Below, piece by piece: positions 49,013 to 61,686 of a stretch of DNA of 64,000 nucleotides. Position numbers and translations under genes: made by a program. Under the pieces are notes generated by a model. The model was not told the origin of the DNA, ran no database searches, and saw only the letters and a program-made list of their open reading frames with translations. The stretch comes from Alnus glutinosa (Eukaryota; Streptophyta; Magnoliopsida; Fagales; Betulaceae), in the NCBI RefSeq assembly GCF_958979055.1, contig NC_084892.1, positions 6,775,501-6,839,500 of the forward strand, given 5' to 3'. Numbering within the stretch: position 1 is the first letter of the stretch; each line of letters begins with the position of its first letter.

Positions 49013-49627
49013 AACAAGTGGACAAAATTTGGGATGGGATCCCAATAAACACCTAAAAAATAGTCATTATAATGCAAGAAACTAAGATTGAAAATAAAAC
49101 TAAACAAATTCGCTTGAAGAAGAAAGATTTAGAACAGAACACCACCGATAAGAGGGGACAATGTGAGTGCCTCATGTGTCGGTAGAAAGGCTAGAGGGCA
49201 GTGGCTCAGGGACGAAACCATAATTACTTATTCGAATAGGCTAAAATATAAATGATGGGTCAAATTTAATTTTGATAGGGACCAAACTTAATTTTTAACC
49301 TTATATATATATAAGAGAAAAAAAAAGGGGGTGGGGTGGGGAGAACTATCACTCAATTAAGAATATCCCCCAAACTTTAAATTGCAACAATATCCCCACC
49401 CCCAAAACAAAGTTACAAAAAAACTTCAATGTCCCAATGAAAAAAAAAGTACATTTAATAAAAATAATTAAAAATAAATAAATAAAATATAAGGGGTGGT
49501 TGAGCCACCCCTAGCCATTTGGGGGTGGTTTGGCAAGCCCTAACCATTTGGCAGTGCTTTGGCCACCCCTAAATGACAAAATAAAATAAAATAAAATAAA
49601 ATTGTGGGGGTGGTTAGATCACCCCCC

Positions 49628-49665
<38 letters not shown>

Positions 49666-49800
49666 CGTTTTTAAGTTTTTTTTTTCCTTTGAATTTATAG
49701 GGGTATTTTTGTCTTATTAAAAAAATTATGTTTGGGTCAAATTTTTTTTTTACTTGTGTGAGAAAATTTAGACTTATAGGATGATGTAAATTTAATCATT
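49013..49800. repeat. Repeat DNA with ggggtggtt/aaccacccc array
   Basis: About 49490-49630 repeats ggggtggttgagccacccct-like units among AT-rich DNA, then a T-run of ~37 (49629-49665). The same vocabulary makes up the core of the foldback at 13189-13673, suggesting a shared element family. Confidence 0.5.
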
Positions 49801-52138
49801 TAATGAATGCTATAACACTCCTCCTCGCGTGTGGGCTCAAACTTCTTTTTAATAAGTGAGACCCAATACGTGTAATATTTAATTGAAGTGGGGGCAAATT
49901 ATGGAGTCAAGGTTTGAACTCAGGACCTTTGGCTCTTATATCATGTTATTATCACTTATTCCAAAAGCTTAAATTGATAAGATGATGTAAATCGATCTAG
50001 TCATTTAATGAATATTTTAACACTGTTTCCGCCACCTTTGTGTTGCAAATTGCAAATAAGTTATCAATAAGTTATTTTGTTTTCGTCCCAATTAATGCAC
50101 CATAAAATGAGGAGATCGATCGAGCATGAAATGGCATATATCTTCTGTTAGTAATCTCAACAAAGAAAACAAAATAACTTGCTTTCAAAAAACAACAAGA
50201 AAACATTAAAAAACAAAACAAAAAAGAAAAAGAGAAAGGATCTTTGTTGCTAGCTTTTCTTTCCTTGTTTTGTTTGCAAGCGATTGTGCAGTTTCTTTTT
50301 TGATAGGAGATTGTCGTGGGAATCATTTGACAGGGTTGAGGGGTGGAAAAAGAATGCAATATGCCCTCTAGAAGGCTCCCGGCCCTTTGATAAAAGGTAT
50401 CTATATATTAATGATAAGGTTGGCGAACTACTGAGTAGACTTTAATTTTTCTATGTTTTACTTACTTCAATTAATATTCAACATTTTACTACTGTAGAAT
50501 TTTTCATGTTTTACTTCTGCAGTACGTAATTATATTAGTCAATACCTTATTATACTTAACTAGTCATGCTTTGTTAATTTGTTGCGCTCAACAACCCATC
50601 TTTAATTAGGTCAATAAAGAAGAATCTAATTACAACTAATTACAAGTGGTCTACAGATGTTCATCAATAGTGTAGCTATGGCTTCCATTTCTCATTAGCC
50701 TTGTACTAGTTGTTCCAGCATTCTTTTCAGCAGCTAGGGTTTGGTGATCGATCATCTGGGTCGTCTGATGATATATATATATAGTAATAAGTACTTCTTT
50801 ATACATAGTTCAGCGTGGATATATAACAAACTTGATTCTTTTATGTTTGCATGGCTTGCAAGCTAAGGTTTCGATGCAGTCACTATGTGAGGGCATAATC
50901 TTATGGATCACAAATGTCATGTTTCTGAATTCTACGTACTCTAAGTCGGTGGCTTACTCTATCTGCACTTACCCGATGATAGCAATTTCTCTTTTGATCG
51001 CTTAATTAAACTATCAGTATTCAATGACTTAACGATGCTCATATATAATATTAAGATGTTTTAATCCATCTTATGCGTTGCGTTTGCCGTGATGTGGTGC
51101 CTGAATCTAATACAAATTATTACGGATCTAATTGTTGATCCAAAAGCTCTATGATTGTTGGATATATATTGCTTTGATTAAATTTTTAACCCTAATTAGG
51201 ATCGTAACATTCCACAACGCTTCTATATTAGATTGCTAGGTACTTAGCCACTACACCAAAGCTCCAGAGCAATGCGTGGAAAGTCGGGTTCTTAAACCAA
51301 TCATATATTCATATTAGACTACCCCAATCTAGCACCCATACTCCAAACAGGGTCCATTAGGATCATAACAATCCACATCGCTTCCTTGTCGACATCCATA
51401 AGGACCCACTTTGTGGCAGCTTTCACTCCTGATCTAGTAGCCATTTTCCACTTTCGTGATAGCTTCACTCAAGCACAAGTAGCTCTTTCATAGGTCGGCT
51501 CATCCGAAATTTGAATACATGACATGGTGTTTGTTCTGATACCAATGTTAGGTACGTAACCAATACACCAAAAGTACCATAGCTAATGGAACATGAAGAG
51601 TTAGGTCATTAAACTTTTCTCATACTAGTTCCCATACCCCAAATGGGAGATATCATGTTTATTACAGCAAATGATTCAATCTTGGTCAAATATGAACTAG
51701 GTTTCATTATACATGTTTTCATAGTGTCAATTACTACAGTTGGCGAAATCAATGTTATAGCTAATAATTTCATCCTATATCTTCATTCCATTTCCAGATT
51801 ATTTTGTACGTATTAGTTGGCCTTGTGTCTCAGGTGGGGCAGCCTGAAAAGCATGCATCAAATTGACACTTTTTCTAGCCTTTTCGGTTGTGGGCCAATC
51901 ACAATTATTCGGATCAAATTTTGGTATATATTAAGTTTACTTTTTTTTTTTTCTGAGTTTAGAGTGAAATCGTGAAGGCTTTCTCTGTCCTTGTCCAGCT
52001 CAAAAAACAGAAAGAAAAAGAAAGAAAAAAGTTGATTGACATAAAGGATGATCGAGGGGGAACAGCAACATGGGAAGCAATATAAACAATGAAGAGAGAT
52101 GCCCCCACTCTCCCACCGTCTGCTGAAAGCAATGTTGG
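49801..52138. other. Intergenic, gene-poor
   Basis: No supported gene. 51230-51600 has retroelement-like phrases (gttctgataccaatgttagg + tacgtaaccaatacaccaaa, repeated in diverged form at 51235-51260), a wording I associate with flanks of plant repeats. Frames at 50072 (-) and 51959 (-) are not recognised. Confidence 0.4.
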
Positions 52139-52150
52139 GATATATATATA
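52139..52150 (+). promoter_or_regulatory. TATA-like element before the 71-aa ORF
   Basis: gatatatatata followed by cagcatagag and a (GT)n run, about 70 bp upstream of the ATG at 52217. Position is suitable, but (TA)n runs are common here. Confidence 0.35.
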
Positions 52151-52216
52151 CAGCATAGAGTTAGAGTGAGTGTGTGTGTGTGTAACTTTCTTCGAAGCAA
52201 TGAGTGAAATTTGATA

Positions 52217-52432
52217 ATGGCAGGTTTTTACTCAACCCCACCACTCCCATGTCTGGTTTCTTCATCAAAGACAAAAAGGGCAACCTCGAAATCCTTTGTT
52301 GGGACTTGGGGACTTGTTTTTCTAGGGAATATTACAAACAAATTAGCAGCGCAAACATCCACAGCCACCGCCACCGCCACCCTCCCTCCCATAGGCCATA
52401 TATCCCTCGGCCTCGGATGCTTTGAGAGTTGA
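52217..52432 (+). CDS. Doubtful small ORF, possible plastid-targeted peptide
   Basis: 71 aa. I do not recognise it. The N-terminus (MAGFYSTPPLPCLVSSSKTK) is Ser/Thr/Pro-rich with few acids, like a transit peptide, followed by a weakly hydrophobic FVGTWGLVFLG stretch and an Ala/Thr repeat (TSTATATATLPPIG) that comes from a (CCACCG)n-like run. A TATA-like element lies 70 bp upstream. Overlapping frames on both strands are also open over the same GC-richer patch, which argues for chance. It could be the first exon of an unrecognised gene. Confidence 0.3.
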   Translation: MAGFYSTPPLPCLVSSSKTKRATSKSFVGTWGLVFLGNITNKLAAQTSTATATATLPPIGHISLGLGCFES

Positions 52433-52775
52433 CTCACTCATTCGCAGGGGAATTAACAATGTGCTTTTAACTTTTGGAAAGGAATATTAAAGACGAGCGA
52501 GCATGTATATAAATTACTATTATTCGTGGCTTAATTAGTAATTACAAGAAGAACAGACCAAACGAAAACTGCCAATTAGAATAAATAATACGAGTCTCAA
52601 CTCTCAAGGGTTTAACGCATTTTTATTAATCCATTGACATTCTTAAATATATATTCGAGATTTAGTATATAGGACACCGAAAGAAGTGGAATGATTATTC
52701 CGAGGCACTCATAATCTGATCAGTTTTAATCGCGTGATCGATGCATGAAAAGGGTTGACGGGTCAGTGAAGAATG

Positions 52776-52816
<41 letters not shown>

Positions 52817-52898
52817 GTATATATATATACATAAATACGGTGGGATTCATGGTTACGGGTGGAGTTTCGATTGTGTAGAAGAAGAGATATAAGATTAT
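52433..52898. other. Intergenic with (CT)n
   Basis: (CT)n at about 52781-52814 followed by a short (TA)n. Nothing else. Confidence 0.5.
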
Positions 52899-53072
52899 GA
52901 GTAATGTTAGAGGTCAATTTTTTTTTTTTTTGGTTCATTTTTTATATTCTTTTAAAGTTAATGTGGCTTTTAAAATCATAATTGGATCAAGAGTGATACA
53001 TCACAAATTCAATGGTGATTTGAAGAGTCACATTAATTTGGGAGGATAGAAAGATGGTCCTTAGCATTACTC
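52899..53072. mobile_element. Hairpin MITE, relative of the 21925 element
   Basis: Ends gagtaatgttagaggtcaat and ccttagcattactc are inverted; inner arms aaagttaatgtggcttttaa + aatca and gatttgaagagtcacattaa + tttggg match the inner arms of the MITE next to AGP23. 174 bp. Confidence 0.8.
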
Positions 53073-53084
53073 ATAGGAGTATAT

Positions 53085-53250
53085 AGGTTAACTCTAATTC
53101 AATCCATTTAATTAAATGAGTCAGACCCTTCAATAATAATCTACTAATTTCGTGTTGGGCTTGTGGGGTCATGTCGAGACATGTGTATAAGACTATATAA
53201 GTCAACCATAACTTGACTCATTTAATTAAACGAGTTAGACCTTTTTATTA
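53085..53250. repeat. Dispersed repeat of the 'gggtcgtgtcaaaatt' family
   Basis: aatccatttaattaaatgag, tcgtgttgggcttgtggggt, catgtcgagacatgt and a second tcatttaattaaacgagtta. Same vocabulary as the copies at 1, 19255 and 30355. Confidence 0.5.
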
Positions 53251-54678
53251 AATGATAGAAATCATTTGTGATCGATGAATGTGGATTTAGATGATTTGAT
53301 TACCGCATATTAAAGGATTTATTAACTTTAATTTCGTATTTGAAAATATTCAAATCACTGTAAAGCTCTATAAATAAAGCTTTGTACACAAATCAAATAT
53401 AAAAGAAAGATGTAGCAATGTAGCCTATAAGGCCTTAACATGTGGATGCATGGAATAGGCTAAATCACCTTAATTTATGTATTTTTTCCTTTTCTTTTCT
53501 TTCTCTTTATTTTATTATCAGTATTTATATCTTCAACCCTAATTTATTAATTTTATATTTAATTAGCAAGTTATGTCAAAAATTTCGGCCACGGTCGAAC
53601 CAAACGTACAGTTTGTAATAGAAAATCTTTGGTTCGTGATTGCTCTTGATTATACATTATTGATCTAGTTTATGGGCATGATGGTAGGTCGGTCGAAGCT
53701 GCATGTGGCTTGACTCTTTTTGGATTTTCTTCAGGATTCTATCATGGCTTATTGACCAAATTTATAGCTAATTATTATAAAACATGGCTTTTTTACCAGC
53801 AAGGCAGCAACTATAAGCTTAGTTTTGTGTTATAAACCCTCTTTTGTCTAGAAACATAGCCAAAATCAAAGACTCGAGGGATCCAAATCATATATATAGA
53901 GACACATCAATGCAGAAAAAGAAGACAAATACGATAATGGGTTAATTAAATGAAACCTCAAGGGTTACTCTTTAATGATGTTGTTTTATAGGCTTATAAA
54001 TGGGAATCTAATATATAATTAATAATACAATCTAGATCCTATAAGCTACAACTCATGATAGAAGGTATGACAATTTAGGTATAAATGATCAAGCGTCTTG
54101 ACATCTTATTGGTGCTGACGTGGGAAATTAAATTGATTCTATTAATTTTGTTGACGAAAAACGACTTCAGTGAGTGATTCGTAATTTTAGTTTACCCACA
54201 AAGACCTTACAATAAATTTTTATACTACAGAGAATGATTTGTAATCTAGGCCAACCTCAACGACCAATACTGCATTTTTTTTCTTTTAAAAAAACGTATT
54301 ATAAAAGAAAAAAGAACTCAATTCATAAACCTCAAGAACAAATTTTAATTTTTATAAATAAAAAATAAATAAATATATTTGAATATTTAATTAAATTGAC
54401 AAAATTCAAATTTTTTATTCCTCATTTTTTAAAAAAATAAATAAAAATAATATAAAAATACAATTATGCCTTTTCCATTAAAATTTAAAAAATAAATTTT
54501 GAGCAGCTCGCATCAAAGCATGCTATAAAATAAATTTACTTGGAGGTAGCCGCAAGCAAACTAACTCATTTTATATTTTATGAAAAAAATAATTATTTTG
54601 TTTTTAATAAGAAGCAAAATTAGATGGAGATTTTAGAATATTAAATTTATATGGGATTTGGCCACAAGCCACCCCGTT

Positions 54679-54680
<2 letters not shown>
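53251..54680. other. Intergenic, AT-rich
   Basis: No gene or recognisable element. Confidence 0.5.

Positions 54681-54761
<81 letters not shown>
54681..54761. repeat. (AT)n microsatellite, ~81 bp
   Basis: The longest AT run in the window. Confidence 0.95.
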
Positions 54762-54766
<5 letters not shown>

Positions 54767-55637
54767 AAATAATGATACTAACATAGTAGTATTTTTAAGT
54801 CATTTTATTAGAAGATTCATTGCTAGAGGTTTTAGATTTAAAATCTACATAAACTTATGCATTAAATTGGCTAAATTAAAAATATAGGGGCTAAATCGTA
54901 AAGTTTAAAAAACATATGGAGTTTTGGAGTATTTTCTCCTAATTCAATTTTTAAAAATAATGAAATTGAAAGGTCGCTAAAATTAAAATAAACTTTTAAG
55001 TGTCTACTAGATTGAATAAAGAAAATGGGTAAAAATCTTTACCACCAAAAAAACAAAACAAAGTACTAGATTTTTGTTTGTTTGGAGAGAAAGGAGAGGG
55101 AAAATAGCTAGTTAATAGAAAATCCGACGACGACGACGACGACGGAATAAAAGAAAAGAACAGAAGGTACAGAGTACAGTCGAACCATTTCCGTTGTTTC
55201 ACCGGCGAAGAAAGATGACACGACAACAAAATTTTTCTGTATAGATTTTGCCAGAGAAGTGCAATAATGGGTTGTCCTTTTCACAGAAAAAAGGTCAAAT
55301 GGAGGCGTAATAAAAAAGGTCAACTTGAAGAAAAAGCTGCCCAGTAACCTTTCCCTTTATTTTTCAATTTTCACCGCAACGCTTGTGCTCTGCCCAAAAG
55401 TGTGTATGTAGTATGTACCATTCCTTCCTTCCATAGGGTATTAATTAGGTGGCCGACTGCAGTGGGCGACAGCCGATTCACCTACCCCACCATCCAACTT
55501 TTTTCATCAAACCTCACCCCCACTTTATAAAATAATCACTGCATTTCTAGCTAATTATATAGTAATTACATCTTTTATTTTGGAATTTTGGACAAGGATC
55601 TCACCATTTTTTTTCCTTTTTTTTTTTTTTTTTTTTT
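54762..55637. other. Intergenic
   Basis: (GAC)n at about 55125-55143. Minus-strand frames at 54996 and 55108 overlap this run and are not recognisable. Confidence 0.5.
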
Positions 55638-56095
55638 AATAATTTCGCTAATAATTCTGAGCTTTCACCTATTTTAAAAGAATGTACCTAAATTTTAAAA
55701 TGTCTTAATTTAATATATCTATTTTTTTATAAAGTTTCAATCTTAGTCTTCTGTTAAATTTTTTTATTAAATCTAGTCAAAATTTTTAAAATACCCATCA
55801 TTTTTTTTTAGGAAAAAAAAGAAAAACAACTGCTAGGATTTAGGTGTTTGTTATAATTTAACAGAATTTGCAAGAATATCCATGTATGTATCTTTGAAAA
55901 TTTTTATAATTTTTTTTAAAAAAAAATAAATACATGAATATTTTGAAATTTTTTGGTAAAATTTAACGAAAAATTCTAACGGATGACTGAGATTGAAACT
56001 TTCTGAATAATAGATACCCTAAATTGAGACGTATTAAAATTTTACCTTTCAAAATGGGTAAAAGTTCAAAAGTTATAAGTAAAGTTTTTTATAAT
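55638..56095. mobile_element. Foldback element with ~125-bp arms
   Basis: Left arm (55638-55765: gagctttcacctattttaaa, ttaatatatctatt, aagtttcaatcttagtcttc + tgtta) pairs with the right arm (55965-56095: taacggatgactgagattga + aactttc, tagataccctaaattgagac, cctttcaaaatgggtaaaag). The centre is A/T-rich with no ORF. The arm length suggests a MULE-like or foldback miniature element. Confidence 0.75.
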
Positions 56096-58214
56096 TTTTA
56101 TAATTTTTTAATCTTTTTGTCTAAATTGATGTGAGTTAGCTTCCATGGAATTATCTCATCTGTTCGAGTAGGTGACTTGGCCGTTTGAAATTTATTTAAA
56201 TATGTAAATTTTATATAAGATCTCTCAGATTCGAATCCATTCTATTTTCACTAACTTCTTTGAATTTAGCTGGTTACTATTGGTGATAGGAAGAAATTAA
56301 AGGTATTATCATATCATTGTAGTTTAATAAGTGAGCATTTATGTTCACAACCCATCACTAGATGCATCCCCCCTACTCACAATGTCGGTTGTAGTTCTAG
56401 GTTATTGAGATTAGGCACCATAATAATAAGTTTAAAAGTCTGAGCTATCTCAAGTAGGTTTGGCTAAGTTGCAGGGATCCATAATCATTATTGTTATGTT
56501 TTTTTTTAAATAATAATAATAATAATAATTTATTGGGGTTAAGGATGCTATATGTTTTTACTGTAATTTGTTTATAGTTTTTGGTATGGTGAAAATTACA
56601 TGTTCTTTGATGTTTATAGGGAATAATTTTATTTCAAGTCGAATTGGGATAGTAGTCCAAATACGGGTCCAGTAAGGATTCATTGAAGAATCTCAAACCA
56701 AATCAAACTTTAAGCACTCCTAATTTAAGTGGAAGTAGTAAACCTAATTCATATTTGACTCCTCATCTTTGTCTATAAATAGGCCCATACCATGTATAAA
56801 CGACTGGTTGATTATTTTATACTTTGAGCATACTTTTCTCTCATAAGCTAATTTAGGAATCAGAGCGAGATTCCCATAAAGGTCTATTAATTTTAGTTGT
56901 TTTGCAATATTCTTGCTTTCTTGGAGAGTGTAAAGAACATCAAATAATGTTTAGTTCACACCATACTGGAAACTATACCAACATGTTAAATCATAATTTA
57001 TAAAAATTAGTCGAGTGGACTATCACGTGACAACAAATATTTTAATGGCTAATATGATAAGTGTTACGTGAATTATTACATTACGTTGTAGACATGATAA
57101 ATGTCATATAAATTATACGTAACAATTCACATTTTAGTAGTTAACATTATAAGTATTATATATGAATTGTTACATCGGTTTATAACACTCTAAACTTTAT
57201 AATAGAGATTGTTGAATTTGTCATACTTTGGTCGGCCAATATCAAACTTATTAGTCTTAATAACCCGTCCAAACCAATGTAAGATAAAATGTTGTGAGTT
57301 GTCATTTTATTGATTTATGGATGGTTTAACCTTACGGTTAGATCTGAAATTCACATGTAAGATTCACCATGAACACATGTAAAGTTACGTCAAAATCTAC
57401 TAATGATCAATCTCAATTGTCATTATATTTTTATTCATTGCTAATTTTAAAAATTATATCAACTTTTAGAAATAAAATGAGAAAAAAAAATTGATATTTA
57501 TAATTTTTATTTTTTTTTGTTTTGTTTGAAAAAGTATTCTGATGGAGTATAATGGTAAACTATTTTTAGTATTTTGGATCATTTGTTAATATTTTAATTT
57601 TTTTTTAAAAAAAATATATATAAAAGACCAAAAATAAAAGTATAAAGTTTAACGAACATAACCTGGTTTTAAGGGTATAAAAGATTCAAATTGGTATATA
57701 AGTAAAAGTTTATAAATTGTATTAAAGGATCTCTAAATCTAATTGACGACATTCTTTGATAGAATCTGGGAATTTAGTCATACTTCATGCCTATGTTTTC
57801 TTAATTAAATATATATATTAAATATTTTTTTTCCTTTTTTAGTGTTTTATTAGAAGATAATACCGACCTTGAGATTAGCGCAACTAATGTCGTTGAAAAG
57901 AGTTCCAATGCTGGCACGTGCGAAGTGGACTTTTGTCTGGTTCTCTCACTCTGTCTTGTCATCACCCTACACTCACGGGAAAGTTGTTTTGTTTTTCTTC
58001 TTTCGAGTCTGTGTCGTGTTCTTTTCCTCGTGTTTTATCGATCATTTCTTAATTCATTTGACTTTCTGAGCTTCGAGAGTTTCATATCCCTTTTGCGTTT
58101 TTAGTTGTTATTAATTAATAAAAAGTAAAACATTGTCCTAAAAAATGTTTCCATTGTTTAACCCAGATGAAGTTTTATCCCTCTCAAATGGCTTCTTCTT
58201 CTTCTTCTTCTTCT

Positions 58215-58259
<45 letters not shown>

Positions 58260-58566
58260 CAAGCCTTTGTAAGAGATTTGACTTATTAGGTGCTTTAAAA
58301 AAAAAAAAAAAAAAAAAAACTTCAGACGCTGTGAAAAAGAGAGAGAAAGTAAAATTAAATATGGTGACACGTTTTTTTTACGACACCTTAAGCCAAATTT
58401 CTTGTGGGAGTCCTCACGGACTCTTTTCGTTTCACATGAGATCTTAGATAGAAAGACCTACCATCGCCATTTATATATATATATTTTATTATGTACTTGG
58501 AAATATTGTCCTAAGAATATGGTTTCTCAAAATATTTACAAATATGAATTTATAAAAAAAAACAAA
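56096..58566. other. Intergenic
   Basis: AT-rich with an (AAT)n at about 56509-56528 and a T-run of ~44 at 58216-58259 preceded by (CTT)n. Frames at 57869 and 58145 are unrecognised; the latter is mostly the T-run. Confidence 0.5.
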
Positions 58567-58581
58567 ATTGTATTTTGAGTT

Positions 58582-59647
58582 TTTATTTTTTTATTTTTAT
58601 TAATTGAATAAGAAAAGGGTTACATTGGAGGATTTTTTTTCACTCTTGATCTAAAAGGAAGAATGAGTGAAATATCTTATAATTGAAAAAATGGGTGACC
58701 TCCTCAACAATAAACCTAAAGCAAACTAAAACAGTGTTGAAATAATTACATATAGTAGGAAATGAGTCAAACAAGTCATCTGGTCATCTCAAGGGCATGC
58801 ACAAGGCGGTTACAGAAGCTAATGGGGCACAAATTAAAGCGAACATATCTAAACTCCCACTTTGAAACAACGAGAACCATCGAAAGAAAGTTGAAGTGAT
58901 AAAAACACAGTTAGAATTATAATCCAAAACTGCAGAAGAGAGATGCACCAACACAAATTCAGTTACAAAAGTCTATCTTAAAAGATAAAACCACATAAGA
59001 TTTGGGAGACAATAACCCACACAACACGGAAGCAGCAAACCACAAACATCGCTACAAAAATACACAAGAAATACCCTAAAAAACCAAACAAAAGAAAAAA
59101 CAACTAAAAAATTTTTTTTTCCAAAAATCAGTAGTTGCAGCATTAGGTGGAGTGAAGGAAAGCTTCATGAGAGGTGGCATGTGGAGGTTGGAAGGAGAAA
59201 AGGCCGGGGACTATGGGGAGCTGGAGCGCCGGTGGAGATGGTGGAAAGGCGCGTTGGAAGCTGGGACCATCGGAGGAACGTAAATCTAACTTTTAAAAAA
59301 CTAGATCTAAAAACTTGGACAAAACCGATTTCCAATGCAGAGGAGGAGACAAACAACGCGATTGTAGAGCCATGACACTGAACTTGTGATTTTGGGGGGA
59401 TAAGTCGTACTGGACAACGGGTAGAACCTCATGAGAGGTGAAAAGTGCTAGAGAAACCTCTAGCCAAACAGCAAATAAAGAAAAGAGCTTCATAAGAAAA
59501 AAAAAAAAAAAAAAGACGAGGAAATGAGGGAAAAGATGAGACATTTCCCTCCTTTCATGTGATGGCTAAAAAAAGAAGGAATTAGGAGAAAAAATCACAT
59601 GACAGTGAATAGAGGTTTTGTTTTTTAACCTAGGTGACTTAATTTTT
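58582..59647 (-). mobile_element. Non-LTR retrotransposon-like insertion, 1066 bp, with 15-bp target duplication
   Basis: Flanked by attgtattttgagtt at 58567-58581 and 59648-59662. On the minus strand the insert ends tgtaacccttttcttattca + attaataaaaataaaaaaat, a LINE-like 3' end with A-rich tail. The interior has no reverse-transcriptase motifs that I can see, so it is either the 3' end of an unfamiliar LINE, or a retroposed transcript. The GC-richer part (59165-59420) holds overlapping short frames on both strands. Confidence 0.75.
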
Positions 59648-59662
59648 ATTGTATTTTGAGTT

Positions 59663-60004
59663 ATTTGTTAATATATTTGTATTGGAAAAAGAAAAAAAAA
59701 AATTCATTATCAAGCATGAAAGCATGAAGAGTATTTTCAGGCAAGTGGAATGAATGAGGACGTTCATGATCACCGATTTACTCTAAACAGATAACTTTCT
59801 TCCCAGGTGGTTTCGCAATATGTGATATTCATCATTCTTATCATAACACACTTGACAAATCTGTATTTAATTTTGATGACAGCCACAGGGGTTAAAGCAA
59901 GACGGTAACAATGATTTGTTAACAGAACTTTGCAACATGACAATGATTCTTCCTGAATATTAATAATTCTTACAGTTTGGTAATTACTAATTACTGCAGA
60001 AATC

Positions 60005-60047
<43 letters not shown>

Positions 60048-61625
60048 AAATGAAATACATCCCTCGTCTGAGTAAGTTTCTGGTATGGTTGGTGAAAGGT
60101 CAAATCCTATGTACTATTTCTTAGGATTCTTTTTCTGCCTTAGAATAATGAGAAAGTTGAAACAAGAAACACAAAAGGATATTATAGAAAAGTTACGTTG
60201 AAAGTTGAAGCCAAAATGCAGACAATTATCGAATGGTAAGACTATAGCTTATTTTCACTTTTTCAATATTCATGCTTTGTTTCTGCTTTTTTGCATGGCC
60301 TGGGCCCTGGGGCCCCCGGCCCCGTGCACCATTTCACATGCTAAAGCCTATAAAGGTTCAGCATTACCGAGTAATTTTCTCTTCTCGGGGGAGATGAAGG
60401 GAGGAAAGTGTCAAAAAGGAGGTTGATCTTCACATACTTCTGTTAACATGCTGTTGATAAAGAAGGTCCAAAACCGCTCATATCTGTCACTCTACTGTTT
60501 TAATGGATGAATAAATTAGGTCTTTTTGTGTAAAATAAGTCAAGCCTATGCAAGAGGAAAATAGGATTTTGACTTTTCCTACCTAAAGAGGAGAGAGGAG
60601 AAGGAAAAAGAGTAAAAATTTTATGAGAAAACTTATCTTCGAAGACGAAGCTTATTGTCCGAGCAGAGAGTCTGGATAGTGAGTCTAGCCAGACTCGCTC
60701 TAGCCATGTGTTTATCACATGTTCAAGCATATTTTTATAAGTTGGGTGAGAGGTAGTCCTTCCGAGGCTCAAATTCATTTTGAAGGAAAATTTAATAGAA
60801 AGAATACCGGTGTGAGCTGTAAAAGTAGGGCGTGTTAGATAAAATTTTGAGAAGTATTTTTTGTGTTTCGGATTTTGAAATAGATTAAAATTGAGAAATG
60901 ATTTGGTGGGCTTCATTTGAGAAAATTTTAAAATTGATTTTTTAAAATTTTGGAAGATATATATATTAAAAAAGAAAGAAAGAAGAAAGTGTTGCACTAC
61001 AGTGGTGATGATCTTCCAGGCTTGGCTGGCCACTACATCTGACTGTTTTAGGCTTTTAGCAGCCAGCGAGAGGCTGTGTGTTTTTATTTTTATTTTTAAA
61101 AAAATATTTTGTATTTTATTTTATTTTTTAGAAATGCTGTGTGTTTTGAGGAGAGTTTTATAGTTTGTTTTGAAAAGTGTGTTAATTATATTTGAAAAAA
61201 TTCATTTAATAAACCAATTTTAAAAAGAGTTTTAGTGTTTGAAAAATAAAAATTTACCAAACGGTCTCCTAGTACTTCTCACATTAAACATTCTTTAACA
61301 AATGAGTTTTTGCAAAATTAAAAAAAATAAAAAATAAAAAAATCATTTGATAATTTACATGTGATCTTAAAATTGTGTTGTAATTTCTGGGGTCACTGAC
61401 TATTTTCTCTGGAAGAATATTTTACTATTTTATTTTTCTTTTTCTTTTTGGGGCGGGGAGTTCTCTTGGAACTTATACAATTTTATACATGTAGTACTAC
61501 CTTTATGAGAAATCCTGGAAAGTCATGGCGACTTTTTTGTAACTTTGTATAGATACCCTCGAAGGCCTCGATCCCATCAGCATTGGCCAGTAATCTATTT
61601 CTCTGAGTCACACTCACGGTCTCAC
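59663..61625. other. Intergenic upstream of the receptor-kinase gene
   Basis: (TA)n at about 60010-60045 and a GC-rich block at 60298-60325 (ggccctggggcccccggccc). The 177-aa minus-strand frame 60500-61033 has no recognisable domain and looks like repeat DNA. The last few hundred bases are presumably promoter. Confidence 0.45.
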
Positions 61626-61633
61626 TTCACAGA

Positions 61634-61639
61634 TATATA
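61634..61639 (+). promoter_or_regulatory. TATA box of the LRR receptor-like kinase gene
   Basis: tatata within cacagatatataggaaag, 48-53 bp upstream of the ATG at 61687. It would give a very short 5'UTR of roughly 20 nt. Confidence 0.55.
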
Positions 61640-61686
61640 GGAAAGATTGAAAAGAACACACAACCAAGCTCACTCACTCACCTCCA

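Noticed and set aside
53685..53730. gaagctgcatgtggcttgac as a miRNA-like string
   Set aside because: Only weak resemblance to known plant miRNAs and no matching star arm nearby.
58145..58447. 100-aa frame with a long Phe run
   Set aside because: Translation of a poly-T run.
60500..61033. 177-aa minus-strand open frame
   Set aside because: No signal peptide, domain or family wording I recognise; rich in Phe/Lys/Leu as expected from AT-rich DNA, and overlaps sequence that reads like repeat DNA.
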